Positions 1-8,308 of a stretch of 29,808 bases of DNA are shown piece by piece. The first letter of the stretch is position 1; each line of letters starts with the position of its first letter. The DNA is taken from NCBI RefSeq assembly GCF_000372725.1, contig NW_005199250.1, positions 47,885 to 77,692 on the forward strand, written 5' to 3'. Made by a program: the position numbers and the translations under genes. The notes below the pieces were generated by a model, which was not told the DNA's origin, did no database searches, and was given only the letters and a program-made list of their open reading frames with translations. This stretch comes from Emiliania huxleyi CCMP1516 (lineage: Eukaryota > Haptophyta > Isochrysidales > Noelaerhabdaceae).

Positions 1-867
1 GCGCTCGCGCACAATAGAGCTGCTCGCATCGGGCAGGCTGCTCAGCGCCTCCTCATCGGCAGCGTACATGTCGAGGTTGGCGCCGTGCTCCACGAGCCAG
101 CGCAAGCACGCAACTTGGCCATGGCTAGCGGCACTCATCAGAGGCGTTCGCCCCTCTCCGTCGCGCGTCTCCAAGCCTGCGCCCCTCTCGACTAGCGTCT
201 TTGCCTCGGCGATTCCGTCAACACTGCAAAGCCAGGTCAAGGGCGTCCACGTGCTTTGGCCTTTTTGCCACAGGCCAAAACGCACGTTCAAAAGCTCCTC
301 TTGACTGCTCCATTTGTTGAGCTCGGCCAGCTCCGAGTACAGCGCGTCGCTATCGCCGCTCGCCAACGCGAGCGCCTTGGAAACCAGCCACGGCGGATCG
401 CCTGCTGCAGCACTCTTGCTCCCTTGCCGGTGAAGCTGAGCCGCCGCTTCGCGCTCGCTGCTGAGCGTGGTCGGCGTCCACGTCTGGCCGTCGCTAAAGT
501 ACCAGTGCCTGACGTCCTTGGGATGCATAACATCGGTCTCCTCTGACCGCCATGTGCTGTACACGAACTCGTCCGCAGGATTCCTGACCGTGAAAGGCTT
601 GCCCGCCTTGAGCCGCTTCACGAAGTCCTCGTTCCATCCAGAGAACCAGCAACCGTCTTCGAACCATAGAGCCCGGTCGCTTGGGCGAGTTCGGCCACCT
701 TGGCGCGCCTTCACGCAGACTGGCCGCCCATTGATCTGCCAGCCTGGAACGCTGGAAAACTCGAACTCTCGCTGTCGCATTTCCGCACTAGCCGGCCCCG
801 CGCCCGGAATGGTGCCGCGCAAGCGCAGCACTTGGTCGTCCAATGCTGAGGGTCCGGCAGCGCTCAT
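1..867 (-). CDS. Ankyrin-repeat protein, 5' part (truncated by window edge)
   Basis: Open from an ATG at 867 to the window edge without a stop (289 codons), so the C-terminus is missing. The last ~90 residues are ankyrin-like: a TPLTWLCSVDGIAEAKTLVE unit is followed by a canonical repeat beginning GRTPLMSAASHGQ and ending LVEHGANLDM. The N-terminal ~170 residues contain two Trp-rich modules (WFEDGCWFSGWNEDF and WYFSDGQTWTP), the kind of small beta-rich units often placed before ankyrin repeats in algal proteins. Ankyrin repeats bind protein partners; nothing here identifies the partner. The frame stays open upstream of 867 to beyond 1020 but contains no other ATG, so 867 is the best start. 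No intron is needed in the visible part. Ankyrin call firm; overall role unknown. Confidence 0.75.
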   Translation of the reverse strand, partial: MSAAGPSALDDQVLRLRGTIPGAGPASAEMRQREFEFSSVPGWQINGRPVCVKARQGGRTRPSDRALWFEDGCWFSGWNEDFVKRLKAGKPFTVRNPADEFVYSTWRSEETDVMHPKDVRHWYFSDGQTWTPTTLSSEREAAAQLHRQGSKSAAAGDPPWLVSKALALASGDSDALYSELAELNKWSSQEELLNVRFGLWQKGQSTWTPLTWLCSVDGIAEAKTLVERGAGLETRDGEGRTPLMSAASHGQVACLRWLVEHGANLDMYAADEEALSSLPDASSSIVRER

Positions 868-1166
868 GTGATGCCACGCTGAAAAATCCCCCGGAGCGAC
901 GTCACACGAATCGCCCCCGGATCGGGCAGTCGCGCAGCCTGGGCCACACAGCGGGCTCTCTTCGGGCCCTTTGCGCGGGGCGCCCGAAAGTGGGTTTCTT
1001 ATTGAACTTGTTTTCTTCAATTCTTTCTTTCTTAAATTATTTTCTTCCAAAAGGATTGTAAACGCTCCCTCTTCGACTTGCCCGCCAAAAGAAAGAAAGT
1101 CAATTCAGGATACTCCCTTGTTGCTGCCACTCATGACAAAAACAGCCGCAGCTGTGCTTCACCTCT
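868..1166. other. Intergenic, 5' flank of ankyrin gene
   Basis: No gene seen. GC-rich sequence next to the ankyrin start gives way at about 1010-1110 to a T-rich stretch with TTTCTTTC-like runs, clearly lower in GC than the surroundings. It lies directly against the 438-bp dispersed repeat. Confidence 0.4.
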
Positions 1167-1604
1167 CTCTGGGGGGAGGCGGGGGCCCCCGGAGGCACCG
1201 TGCGCCGCGCAGCAGTGCGGAAACGGGGCCCCGGCTCTATTAGTCTCTATTAGCACCGACTTCCCGAATGATTACACGTTGATTAGAGGGCAGATTTGGA
1301 GAGATCGCGAGGAGTACATACAGATAGACCCTCCGACCATCAGAAAACTCCAACCTGATCGGTCGTACTGACCGCCGACAGATCACTCCAAACAGCAGAC
1401 AGGCCGACGTCTGCACACGGCCGGCCGGGCGAGAGGCTTGACACGATCCGACCCTGCGACCCTGACGCTGCTGCTCTAGCTATCAGACATGCGCTGCTGA
1501 CTGCTGCCACAATGTGCGACCGGTGCTGGCCCACTTGGCGGCCTTCCCGGTCAGTGGTGAGGCGCAGTTCAGAGTTGTCGATGGCGCGATGCCGCACTGG
1601 TCCC
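1167..1604 (+). repeat. 438-bp dispersed repeat, copy A (inverted relative to copy B)
   Basis: Matches the reverse complement of 17660-18098 from the run CTCTGGGGGGAGGCGGGG to the end GCCGCACTGGTCCC. It is nearly identical over most of its length; the main difference is a small variable patch near 1265-1290. Similarity stops sharply at both ends. No open reading frame is shared with convincing protein character, so it looks like a non-coding dispersed element or a fragment of a larger transposon. Confidence 0.85.
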
Positions 1605-3261
1605 ACATCGGTGACACGGGACCACCACGTTTGCCGGCCCAAGAGAGAGGCACCGGCGCTGTCCTGAGAAGGTGCATGGTCCCTCTTGACTGCCCATGCG
1701 CGCGAGGCTGTTTAGGCATAGCCTCGAGAGTGCCAGCAGCCAATCCGAGGCAGTTTGTGACGCGCATTGCGTCAGAAGCGTGCACGCGCTGGAAGGACAC
1801 CTTCCTACTGGCCGTACGATCAGGTCGTCACTGAATGCCGAAGACTAAGGCCGCGAGCTATGCAGGCGGTCAGTTGAGCAGCATGGCACGGTCAGCAGCG
1901 CCGAAAGGATGTCGCAAGGCGTGATAGCATGGCCGCAAGTACGCCGAATTCCCATGAAAACAAGTAAAAAATAGCGCGAAAAAAGAAAAAAATGTCAAAA
2001 AAATCGGCGCCTGCGGCGGGCTGGGGGACCCCATCTCCCCCCCGCATGGGTACCCCCTAGGGCCCTCGCCTCCCCATAGAGTGCTTCACGCGATTTGTGA
2101 ATTCGATTTTGTGTGTGTGTGACTCCCATCACCATCTCACATACCTTCATATAGGCGGCCGCTCGAGACCTCCTCTCGCTGCCTACTCGCTGCCGCGAGG
2201 GAGGGGGGGAAGACGTCGTGCGGGCGCCACTGCGCTCGCCGACCTGAGGCCCCTCCCCGAAAGGGCAAGTATTAGCCCGACACGAAACCCGAGCGAGACC
2301 CCTCCCCCCCGCCCCGACCCCCCCACCCCCTTGGGGCTAAGGCCCTTGCTCCCCTCCCCCCCTCGGGAGGGCCGAAGAGAGGCGCCCGTGGGGACCCCGC
2401 AATTCCCTTCCCCCCTCGGAGGGGGCCGGACGAGGCTTACCCCGAGGGTCCCACTCTTTCCTTCGCATAGCGGCCACTCTTCGGGATCGCTGGTCGAGAG
2501 CGACCCGGGGGATGCCCCGCGCGCCTGACCCAGGCGCGAAAACGAATCTGCGAGGCGTGGCCGCTCATGCGGCCCGATGGGGAGGAGCGGGGCGGACTGC
2601 GGGGATCGGCTTCTTACACAGCCCTTCCCTGCAGCGAGCCCCCCTCCATCCAACCCACCCGCGCTATAGGTCTCGGGTTTGACGCATGGGGTCACTCCCG
2701 CGAAACTCGCTCGGGAACTAGCCGGGGCAGTCGGAGAAGGGGCAACTCCGTGCACTGACGGTCGGCCGTCAGAAAACACGCCTCCGTGGCTCGGGTTAGA
2801 TCTACACCAATCCTCGCTACCCGTCCGTACCTATTAGGTAGCCGGGTACCCAACGCGGCCAAAGGATATCCACCTCGAGAACCTCAGGCTCAGCCCTCTG
2901 GGGCGCCATGGAGGGTGCTGGACCGCTTTGGAGGGTGGACCGGTCCAGCGCAGCTCGAACCGGTCCTGGACCGGTCCTGTGGGGGGAGAGAGAGGTATGC
3001 GGTGAGCGGGCGGGAAGGGTTCGAGCTCTTGATGTTTTTAGGTATGTTGTGAGTGTGAATTGAGAGTACAGGCTGGCCGCAAAAAAAGGGACTCGAATTG
3101 GGCTCTTGCGGGCGGCCAAGCTCATTTAACGACTAAGAAAAAAGAAAGTCGAGTCGCGCCACGGACCGAGGCCCTCCTGTGTCCTTCGCCAGTCCGATCT
3201 GCAGAGAGAGTGTGTCTGACGGCAGGCGCCTCCCGGCGGTCGCAATAGGCGACTCAGGTTG
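1605..3261. other. Gene-poor region upstream of the MBL gene
   Basis: No gene I can support. It holds an A-rich patch (1955-2005), a run of very GC-rich sequence with C/G homopolymers (2020-2460) and a cluster of GGACCGGTCC palindromes (2937-2977). Long open frames here, including about 200 codons on the minus strand (2183-2779), are low-complexity Gly/Pro/Arg translations of GC-rich DNA. The promoter and 5'UTR of the MBL gene must lie at the right end. Confidence 0.4.
2937..2977. repeat. Cluster of GGACCGGTCC palindromes
   Basis: The 10-bp perfect palindrome GGACCGGTCC occurs at 2937-2946 and 2968-2977, with a 9-bp partial copy AACCGGTCC at 2958-2966. Spacing is about 20-30 bp, roughly two to three helical turns. 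It could bind a dimeric regulator or be a chance cluster in GC-rich DNA. The nearest gene start is the MBL gene at 3262. Confidence 0.45.
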
Positions 3262-4986
3262 ATGCGAGCGGCGGCTTGCGTGAGTGCATTGGCTGCATCG
3301 CTCCTCCTCGTGCACCTGCTCGCATCACGCCGCCGACGCCGACACCGAAGCACTGCTGAGAGCGGCCTTCTCTTCACGGGCACAGGTTGCAGCTCTGGGC
3401 TGCCGCTCATCGGCTGTGCGATTGGCGCTCCGCAGTCGCCAGAAAAGTCATGCACCGCGTGCGGCCCCGCGCTCCGCAACGGCCGCGCCGATAAGAACTG
3501 GCGCAACAACGTCGGAGCACTGCTGCGCTTCCGAGGCGCCGATGGCCAGACAAAGCACGTGCAGATCGACTGCGGCAAGACATTCCGCGACACGTGCCTC
3601 CGCGTGTACAGCGAGCACGGCGTCACCTGGCTGGACGCGCTCCTACTGACACACGACCACGCGGACGCTGTCTTTGGGCTGGACGAGCTCCGCTCTCTGC
3701 AGCCGGTCGAGCCAGGCGCACCTCCTCATCGCCTGCTTCTGCGGAACCAATCCCGTGGACCTGCCCGGAACCTTGCTGCAGGCACGTTCCGCATCCTCTC
3801 CTCGATCACCTGCTTCTGCGACCGCCGCACGCTCACCCGCATGCGGCGCGCCCTTTGAGACCTTTCTCTTTTGAGAAGCCCGCTACGACCTTCGACACCT
3901 TACCTTCTCGGAACCTTGGCGCAGGCACGCCTTTCCTTACCTGTTCAAGAAGCGGGCGGCTGCGCCTCTGCGGCTAAACTTTGCAGACTTGTGCCAGTGC
4001 CGCCCGTTCGACCGCCGAGCCTCCGCCTAACTCATCCCTGAGTCAACACCACCAGTCCTTCACCACGCAGGTGCTGCGAGCTCGACCTCGAGCCTCTACC
4101 CGCACGTCCAGGCACGCTTGCGCCCGTGCCTGGCGGGCCTGCCGACGGGCCCGCTGTATCCATTGCCGCTGCCACCGTCATTGCCGCCGCCCCTGCCGCC
4201 TCCTCCTCCAGCGGTGGTGCGCCAAGGCAGATGGCGGTGGCGGGCGGAGGGTCTCTGGACGGTGCTGCAGCTCCGCCGCCTGCTCCTGCGGTGCGGCGAT
4301 TCGTGGCGAGCATCGAGTGGGTCTCGTTCGGAGATGCGTTTGAGGTGGCGGAGCTCGAATAGGGTCGGTCTCTTGGCAGACACGTCCATGACGCGTCCCA
4401 TGTCGGCAGGTGGCGGAGCTGGACGTGGTCGGCCTGGCGGTGACGGCGCTGCCCGTGCTACACGGGGCGGACTACACCTGCTACGGCTTTGCATTCGGGC
4501 CGCCGCAAGAGCGCGTGGTCTACCTGTCCGATTACACCGCCCTGCTGCCGCAGACAGACGCGCTGCTCGCATCGTGGAGCAGTGGCGGGGAGGCGATCCA
4601 CTTGCTCGTGCTCGACGCGCTGCGTGCCGAGGGCAGCCACCCCGCCCCATCTCCCCCCCCGTGGCCACGGCACACCCACGACACGTCCACGGCGCGTCTC
4701 GTCAGGCAGCCACCCCGTCCACGCCACTCTCTCCGAGTCGGTGGAGCTCGCGAGGAGGCTCCGCCCGCGGTACACGCGGCTCGTCGGCGTCAAGGAGCTG
4801 CCCACAAAGTGTCTGCTCACAGTCACTGCTGTGCACAGGCGAACACTGCTCGTCGGCATGGGACACGCGCTCGAGCACCACGCGACAAACCGGAGGCTCC
4901 GCCGGCTGTGGCGAGAAGAGCAGCTAGACGTGCAGCTTGCGTTTGACGGCATGTTTGTGCCGTTGCCGGGCCTGGACGTGGGATGA
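3262..4986 (+). CDS. Metallo-beta-lactamase-fold hydrolase, 7 exons
   Basis: Exons: 3262-3715, 3782-3845, 3925-3990, 4071-4344, 4410-4632, 4706-4769, 4839-4986; 430 aa. Closest family remembered is the plant/fungal MBL-fold hydrolases related to PhnP and tRNase Z (Arabidopsis At1g30300 type). Visible motifs: N-terminal TGTGCSSGLP loop (res 40-49), zinc-ligand LTHDHADAVFGLD (from res 129), later His in LPVLHGADY, Asp in VYLSDYT, and C-terminal VGMGHALEHH. It is expected to be a zinc or iron phosphodiesterase-type hydrolase; the substrate is unknown. Residues 1-23 form a hydrophobic anchor or signal followed by RRRRRHR, so the enzyme may be membrane-tethered or targeted. Exon 4 encodes a Pro/Ala-rich insertion before the core resumes at VASIEWVSF. 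Introns 1, 2 and 5 start with GC; introns 4 and 5 are flanked by long direct repeats; intron 3's donor is ambiguous (3991 or 3996). Confidence 0.88.
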
Positions 4987-5168
4987 GAGAGTCTTGTTTC
5001 TGTGTTGTGAAGAGAGAGAGGGTAGTAGTGTAACATGGACAAAATTGAGGGATTGGTCAGAGGACATGCGCACATCGAGAGAGCCAGAGAGATAGAGGGA
5101 CCCTCTGGAGAGGACACATGCGGCACAACAGCCACCCACACATTTGTGATATATCCGCCCGCTCGGCC

Positions 5169-6316
5169 TCAGGCCTCCCCGCCCGGGCCGCCTCCGCGGA
5201 GCTTGGCGGCGAGGCTACTCAAGTCCTCCTCCACTGTATGCTCCAGCACCTCCGCCTCGTGCTCCAGCGCCGCCGCAGACCAGGCCGCGGACTGGGGGAG
5301 TGCCGCCGCCGACGCGGCCAGATCCTGCGCCCACCCGCCGCTGAGGGCCTCTGCCTCGACGCCGCACAGCGCAGCCGCGCGCTCGGGGAAGCCGCGAGCC
5401 ATGCCCTCCTTGACAGCGTCAAAGACCGGGGATTTGGAGAGGTAGATGCCCCAGAAGGCCTCGCACAGGCCCGGCTCGCTCAGCGCCTTTTTGGACGCGT
5501 CGTCGGCCGCGCCGAAGGCGACCGACATCGTGCCCGCCTCGCACGAGAGAAAGATCTCGTCGCCGGGGTGCAGCCCGCCCTGCGCAATCTTGTTGGAGGT
5601 GAGGGCGCCGCTGAGGTGGCGCAGCGTGGTGGCGGCGGTGGCTTGCGGCAGCCGCGGTGCGAGGTGCTTGTTGATCGATTCGGCCACCTCATCGATCGAC
5701 GCGGGGTAGTGCATGTGCAGCACCATCATCTTCGCGTCGCCAGAGGCGACGATTTCGGAGAAGGGTGCCTGGTGATGGTGAGGAGGTGGGATGGTGATGG
5801 TGAGGAGGTGGGATGGTGATGGTGAGGAGGTGGGATGGTGATGGGGAGGAGGTGGGATGGTGAGGAGGACGCCTCGGCCGGGTCGCACTCGTGGAAGTAG
5901 TCGCGGGAGAGGTAGCTAGCCGCCGTGTAGACCTTGACCAGGCCGTACTCGTATCGGTCCCCGCCGCCCGAGAACCAGAGCTCCTCGTCCCCCACCGCAA
6001 GCGCCGACGGGAAGGCGACGCCGTTGAGGATGCGTGTGGAAGCGTCGTGCGGCAGGTTGGAGGCGGGCTCGCCCGACGGCAGGAGGAGGTAGTTGAGGCC
6101 GCGGCAGAGTTTGCACTCAGCGAGGGAGGAGGTCGAGCAGAGCGCCAGGCTGCCGCCGATCGCCAGCGCCATAACGGCGATGCTGCAGAAGGCCGCCAGG
6201 CAGCAGCGCCCCCAGCAGCGCCGCCGAGGAGGCGGAGGCGGCGGCGTGGCGGCTGCTTCGAGGTCCACCTCCGAGGCGGGCCAGTCCTTCGACGGCGTAG
6301 CGGCGGGTGAAGACAT
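5169..6316 (-). CDS. Chalcone-isomerase-like protein with N-terminal membrane anchor
   Basis: Exons 6316-5873 and 5768-5169, joined in phase 0 by a 104-nt GC-AG intron; 347 aa. Residues 1-33 are a short proline-rich and basic leader, residues 38-59 one hydrophobic helix, and the rest would face the opposite side. The body follows the CHI fold: GVAFPSALAVG, a Tyr-rich LVKVYTAASYL strand, then FSEIVASGDAKMM and the C-terminal helices around CEAFWGIYLSKSPV. In plants this fold includes true chalcone isomerases and non-catalytic fatty-acid-binding or helper proteins. Outside plants, CHI-like proteins are usually not flavonoid enzymes, so a lipid- or ligand-binding role is more likely. The start at 6316 is the first ATG. 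It is convergent with the MBL gene, 182 bp away. Confidence 0.78.
5771..5858. repeat. 22-bp minisatellite x4 filling the CHI-like intron
   Basis: Four tandem 22-bp units beginning GGTGATGGTGAGGAGGTGGG (5771, 5793, 5815, 5837), the fourth with one substitution, followed by a partial unit from 5859. They occupy 88 of the 104 intron bases (5769-5872). On the sense (minus) strand each unit is a pyrimidine-rich ATCCCACCTCC tract, so the array itself supplies the polypyrimidine tract and the CACCAG acceptor. Confidence 0.95.
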
Positions 6317-6745
6317 CACTTCGAGCGGTAGAGGTCCTTGAAGGCTGGCGAGAGAAGGACTTCAGCTGGTTTTACTTTTTCACTTGTTGTTCTTTTTCAG
6401 TGTATGAAGCTCTTACGTACATTCCCGTAGGAGGACTGCTGACAGGGTTTGCGATGAGGAGCGACCCGACGGGTTTCTCGGAGGTTAGTGCACCACTAAC
6501 TAACCGCGCTTGTGGCCGCTCTGTGTATCTCGAGAGCTCGAGAACCTCGAGAGAAGGCCGCCCTCCCCGAGGGCCCAAGTCAAGAATTGGCTTTCTTTTG
6601 GCGGGCAACACTAGCCGCCGAAGCGCAAGCGCTTGGAGCAAGAGAACTGCGACGGATCGGTCTCATACTTTTTGTAACTCCTGTTGTTGTGTATGTGTAC
6701 GCAATAATAGGACAGGATGATTGTTCTCTCTATCTCCCCTTCTAG
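6317..6745. other. Region between CHI-like gene and orphan exon
   Basis: No gene supported. It must contain the CHI-like promoter (left end). T-rich patches lie at about 6366-6400 and 6668-6745; the latter ends CCCCTTCTAG, a plausible splice acceptor for the exon at 6746. Confidence 0.35.
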
Positions 6746-7039
6746 CTCTTAGATCTAAAACCAAAACACGACGCGATCTTTGTCAAGCGCAACAACTTCC
6801 ACCTGCTGCTCCACGAGACGTTCGGCGGCGGCTTCTCGCCCACCGCCGTTCTCAAGCTGCGCCGCCTCGCGCGCAAAGTCGCGCGCGGCAGCGTCGACCG
6901 CACGGCCTACTCGCCCAAGTACTCGCTCTCTTTTATGTCCTACCATGCAGAGCGCATCTCTCTCTCTGTTGTGCGAGGCGTGAACCGCGCCATTCGCTCT
7001 CACCTGGCAACCCTGTCTGCACGTCTCGCGCGCGCGTGA
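6746..7039 (+). pseudogene. Orphan coding exon or transposon-derived C-terminal fragment
   Basis: From the acceptor-like TTCTAG at 6745 a frame runs 97 codons to TGA at 7037-7039. It reads as real protein: KHDAIFVKRNNFHLLLHETF, then FSPTAVLKLRRLARKV and SLSFMSYHAERIS. The arrangement of a conserved HETFGG, an R/K-rich helix and a His-containing SFMSYHAERI reminds me of C-terminal segments of algal transposon or reverse-transcriptase-type proteins, but I cannot name the family. No upstream exon or start codon was found, so it is either the last exon of a gene I could not assemble or a decayed mobile-element remnant. Confidence 0.35.
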
Positions 7040-7406
7040 ACAGGGCCGCAAAGCTGTCCCCCCCCCCCCCGCAAACTTTAAACCACCATAAACATCATTG
7101 TGCCAGGGCTCCAGGCCCCAAATGACGTGTGAGTGTTAGAGTTGTTTGGTATTGCTAAAAATCCCTCTATACTCTAATCTAGATCTAGCATGACCATGAG
7201 CAGATGAGCTGCGACCTGTGTCCGACCCCCTGTTGCGCGCAGCATCACCTTAAACTTTGCGCAGAGGGCACCCCGGAGGGATGCCCAACCGCTCCACGCC
7301 ACGGGGGGATGCCCAACCGCTCCACGCCACGCCGCTTGCGGCGGTCGTCTTGGCTTGTTTTCTTTTAGCCTTGCCAGGAAAGGGCACCTGGGCCCCCCCC
7401 GAAACA
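7040..7406. other. 5' flank of HIG1 gene with a 25-bp tandem duplication
   Basis: Contains a C-homopolymer (about 7060) and a direct duplication of the 25-mer beginning GGATGCCCAACCGCTCCACG at 7279-7303 and 7307-7331. Each copy carries an ATG in good context. The first ATG (7281) is in frame with the HIG1 gene and would add 42 residues including a hydrophobic stretch. Confidence 0.5.
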
Positions 7407-8308
7407 ATGCTTCGTGTGGCGCTCCGCAAGCTCGCCGCGCCTGCGGCTGCCGCTGCGGGTGTCGCCACTGCTGGCGGCGCGGTCCACGCACAGGAGGAGC
7501 GCAGGCGACCGGCGGCCGGCGCGAGAGACGGCGCGTGCTCCGGCGACGCTGCCCGCTGCTCCGCGGCCGCCGCTTCGCCTGCGGAGGCCGCGATACCGCT
7601 CTGGCAGACGGCGGCCAACCTGGTGGCTGCCAACCCGTTCAAGTCGGTCTTCGGCGTCGCGGCGCCGCTGTACGCCGCCATCTTTGCGTACGAGTGCTCG
7701 TCGCCCGCAACCAAGGACCTCCCGCTCTCGCAGCGGCTGATCCACACGCGGGTATACGGGCAGGCCATCGCGATCGGAGCGACGATCGCGGTCATGGCGG
7801 TCCTGAACGCGCAGGAGAAGCGCGGCGGCCTGCCGTACGGCCAGACGGAGGCCAAGCCAAAGCATTCGGAGCTGACTCGCCTGTACGACGGCACGATGCG
7901 CCGAGCGAGCGGCAGCAGCAGCTTGCCGCAGGGCTTGCACGACCGGCAGGCGTGGGCGGCGGATAACGTCGACAACTACGGCCTGAAGATGGAGCAGGCG
8001 CAAGCAAAGCGTGATTTCGGCTCCCGTTCTCTGTCTGACGGACTTGGCTGACTCGCTGCAGGTGATCGTGCCGCTGCTGTACATGCCTGCCTTCCCGTTG
8101 ACCTTCATACTCCTCCGCTCGCGCGTCAGACCCGAGACGCTCAACAAGGTGCGAGAGATGCACACGATCAGAGCACAACCGAGGCGATCCGCAGTAGCGG
8201 GATGCATTCACCCCGAGACGCCCCCCAAAGGTGCTGGCCTCCATGATCGCTATCGCCGCCTCGCACGCCGCGTGGATCCAATTCGGTGCGGCTCTCCTTC
8301 TCGGCTAG
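7407..8308 (+). CDS. HIG1-domain protein, probably mitochondrial inner membrane
   Basis: Exons 7407-7997, 8062-8148, 8231-8308; 251 aa. The ATG at 7407 gives MLRVALRKLAAPAAAAAGVA, a good amphipathic mitochondrial presequence; an in-frame ATG at 7281 is the alternative. Residues ~75-133 match the HIG1 pattern: NPFKSVFGV, a first hydrophobic helix, then the signature QRLIHTRVYGQAIAIG and a second helix. HIG1/Rcf1-type proteins sit in the inner membrane and assist respiratory complexes III and IV. After a hydrophilic linker, exons 2 and 3 add two more hydrophobic helices (PLLYMPAFPLTFILL and LASMIAIAASHAAWI), which is longer than a typical ~100-residue HIG1 protein. Intron 1 is GC-AG (GCGCAA); intron 2 is GT-AG, with AAGGTGC present at both of its ends. 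Confidence 0.78.

Noticed and set aside
2183..2779. 198-codon minus-strand frame rich in Gly/Pro/Ser
   Set aside because: Low-complexity translation of G/C homopolymer-rich sequence; no conserved-looking block.
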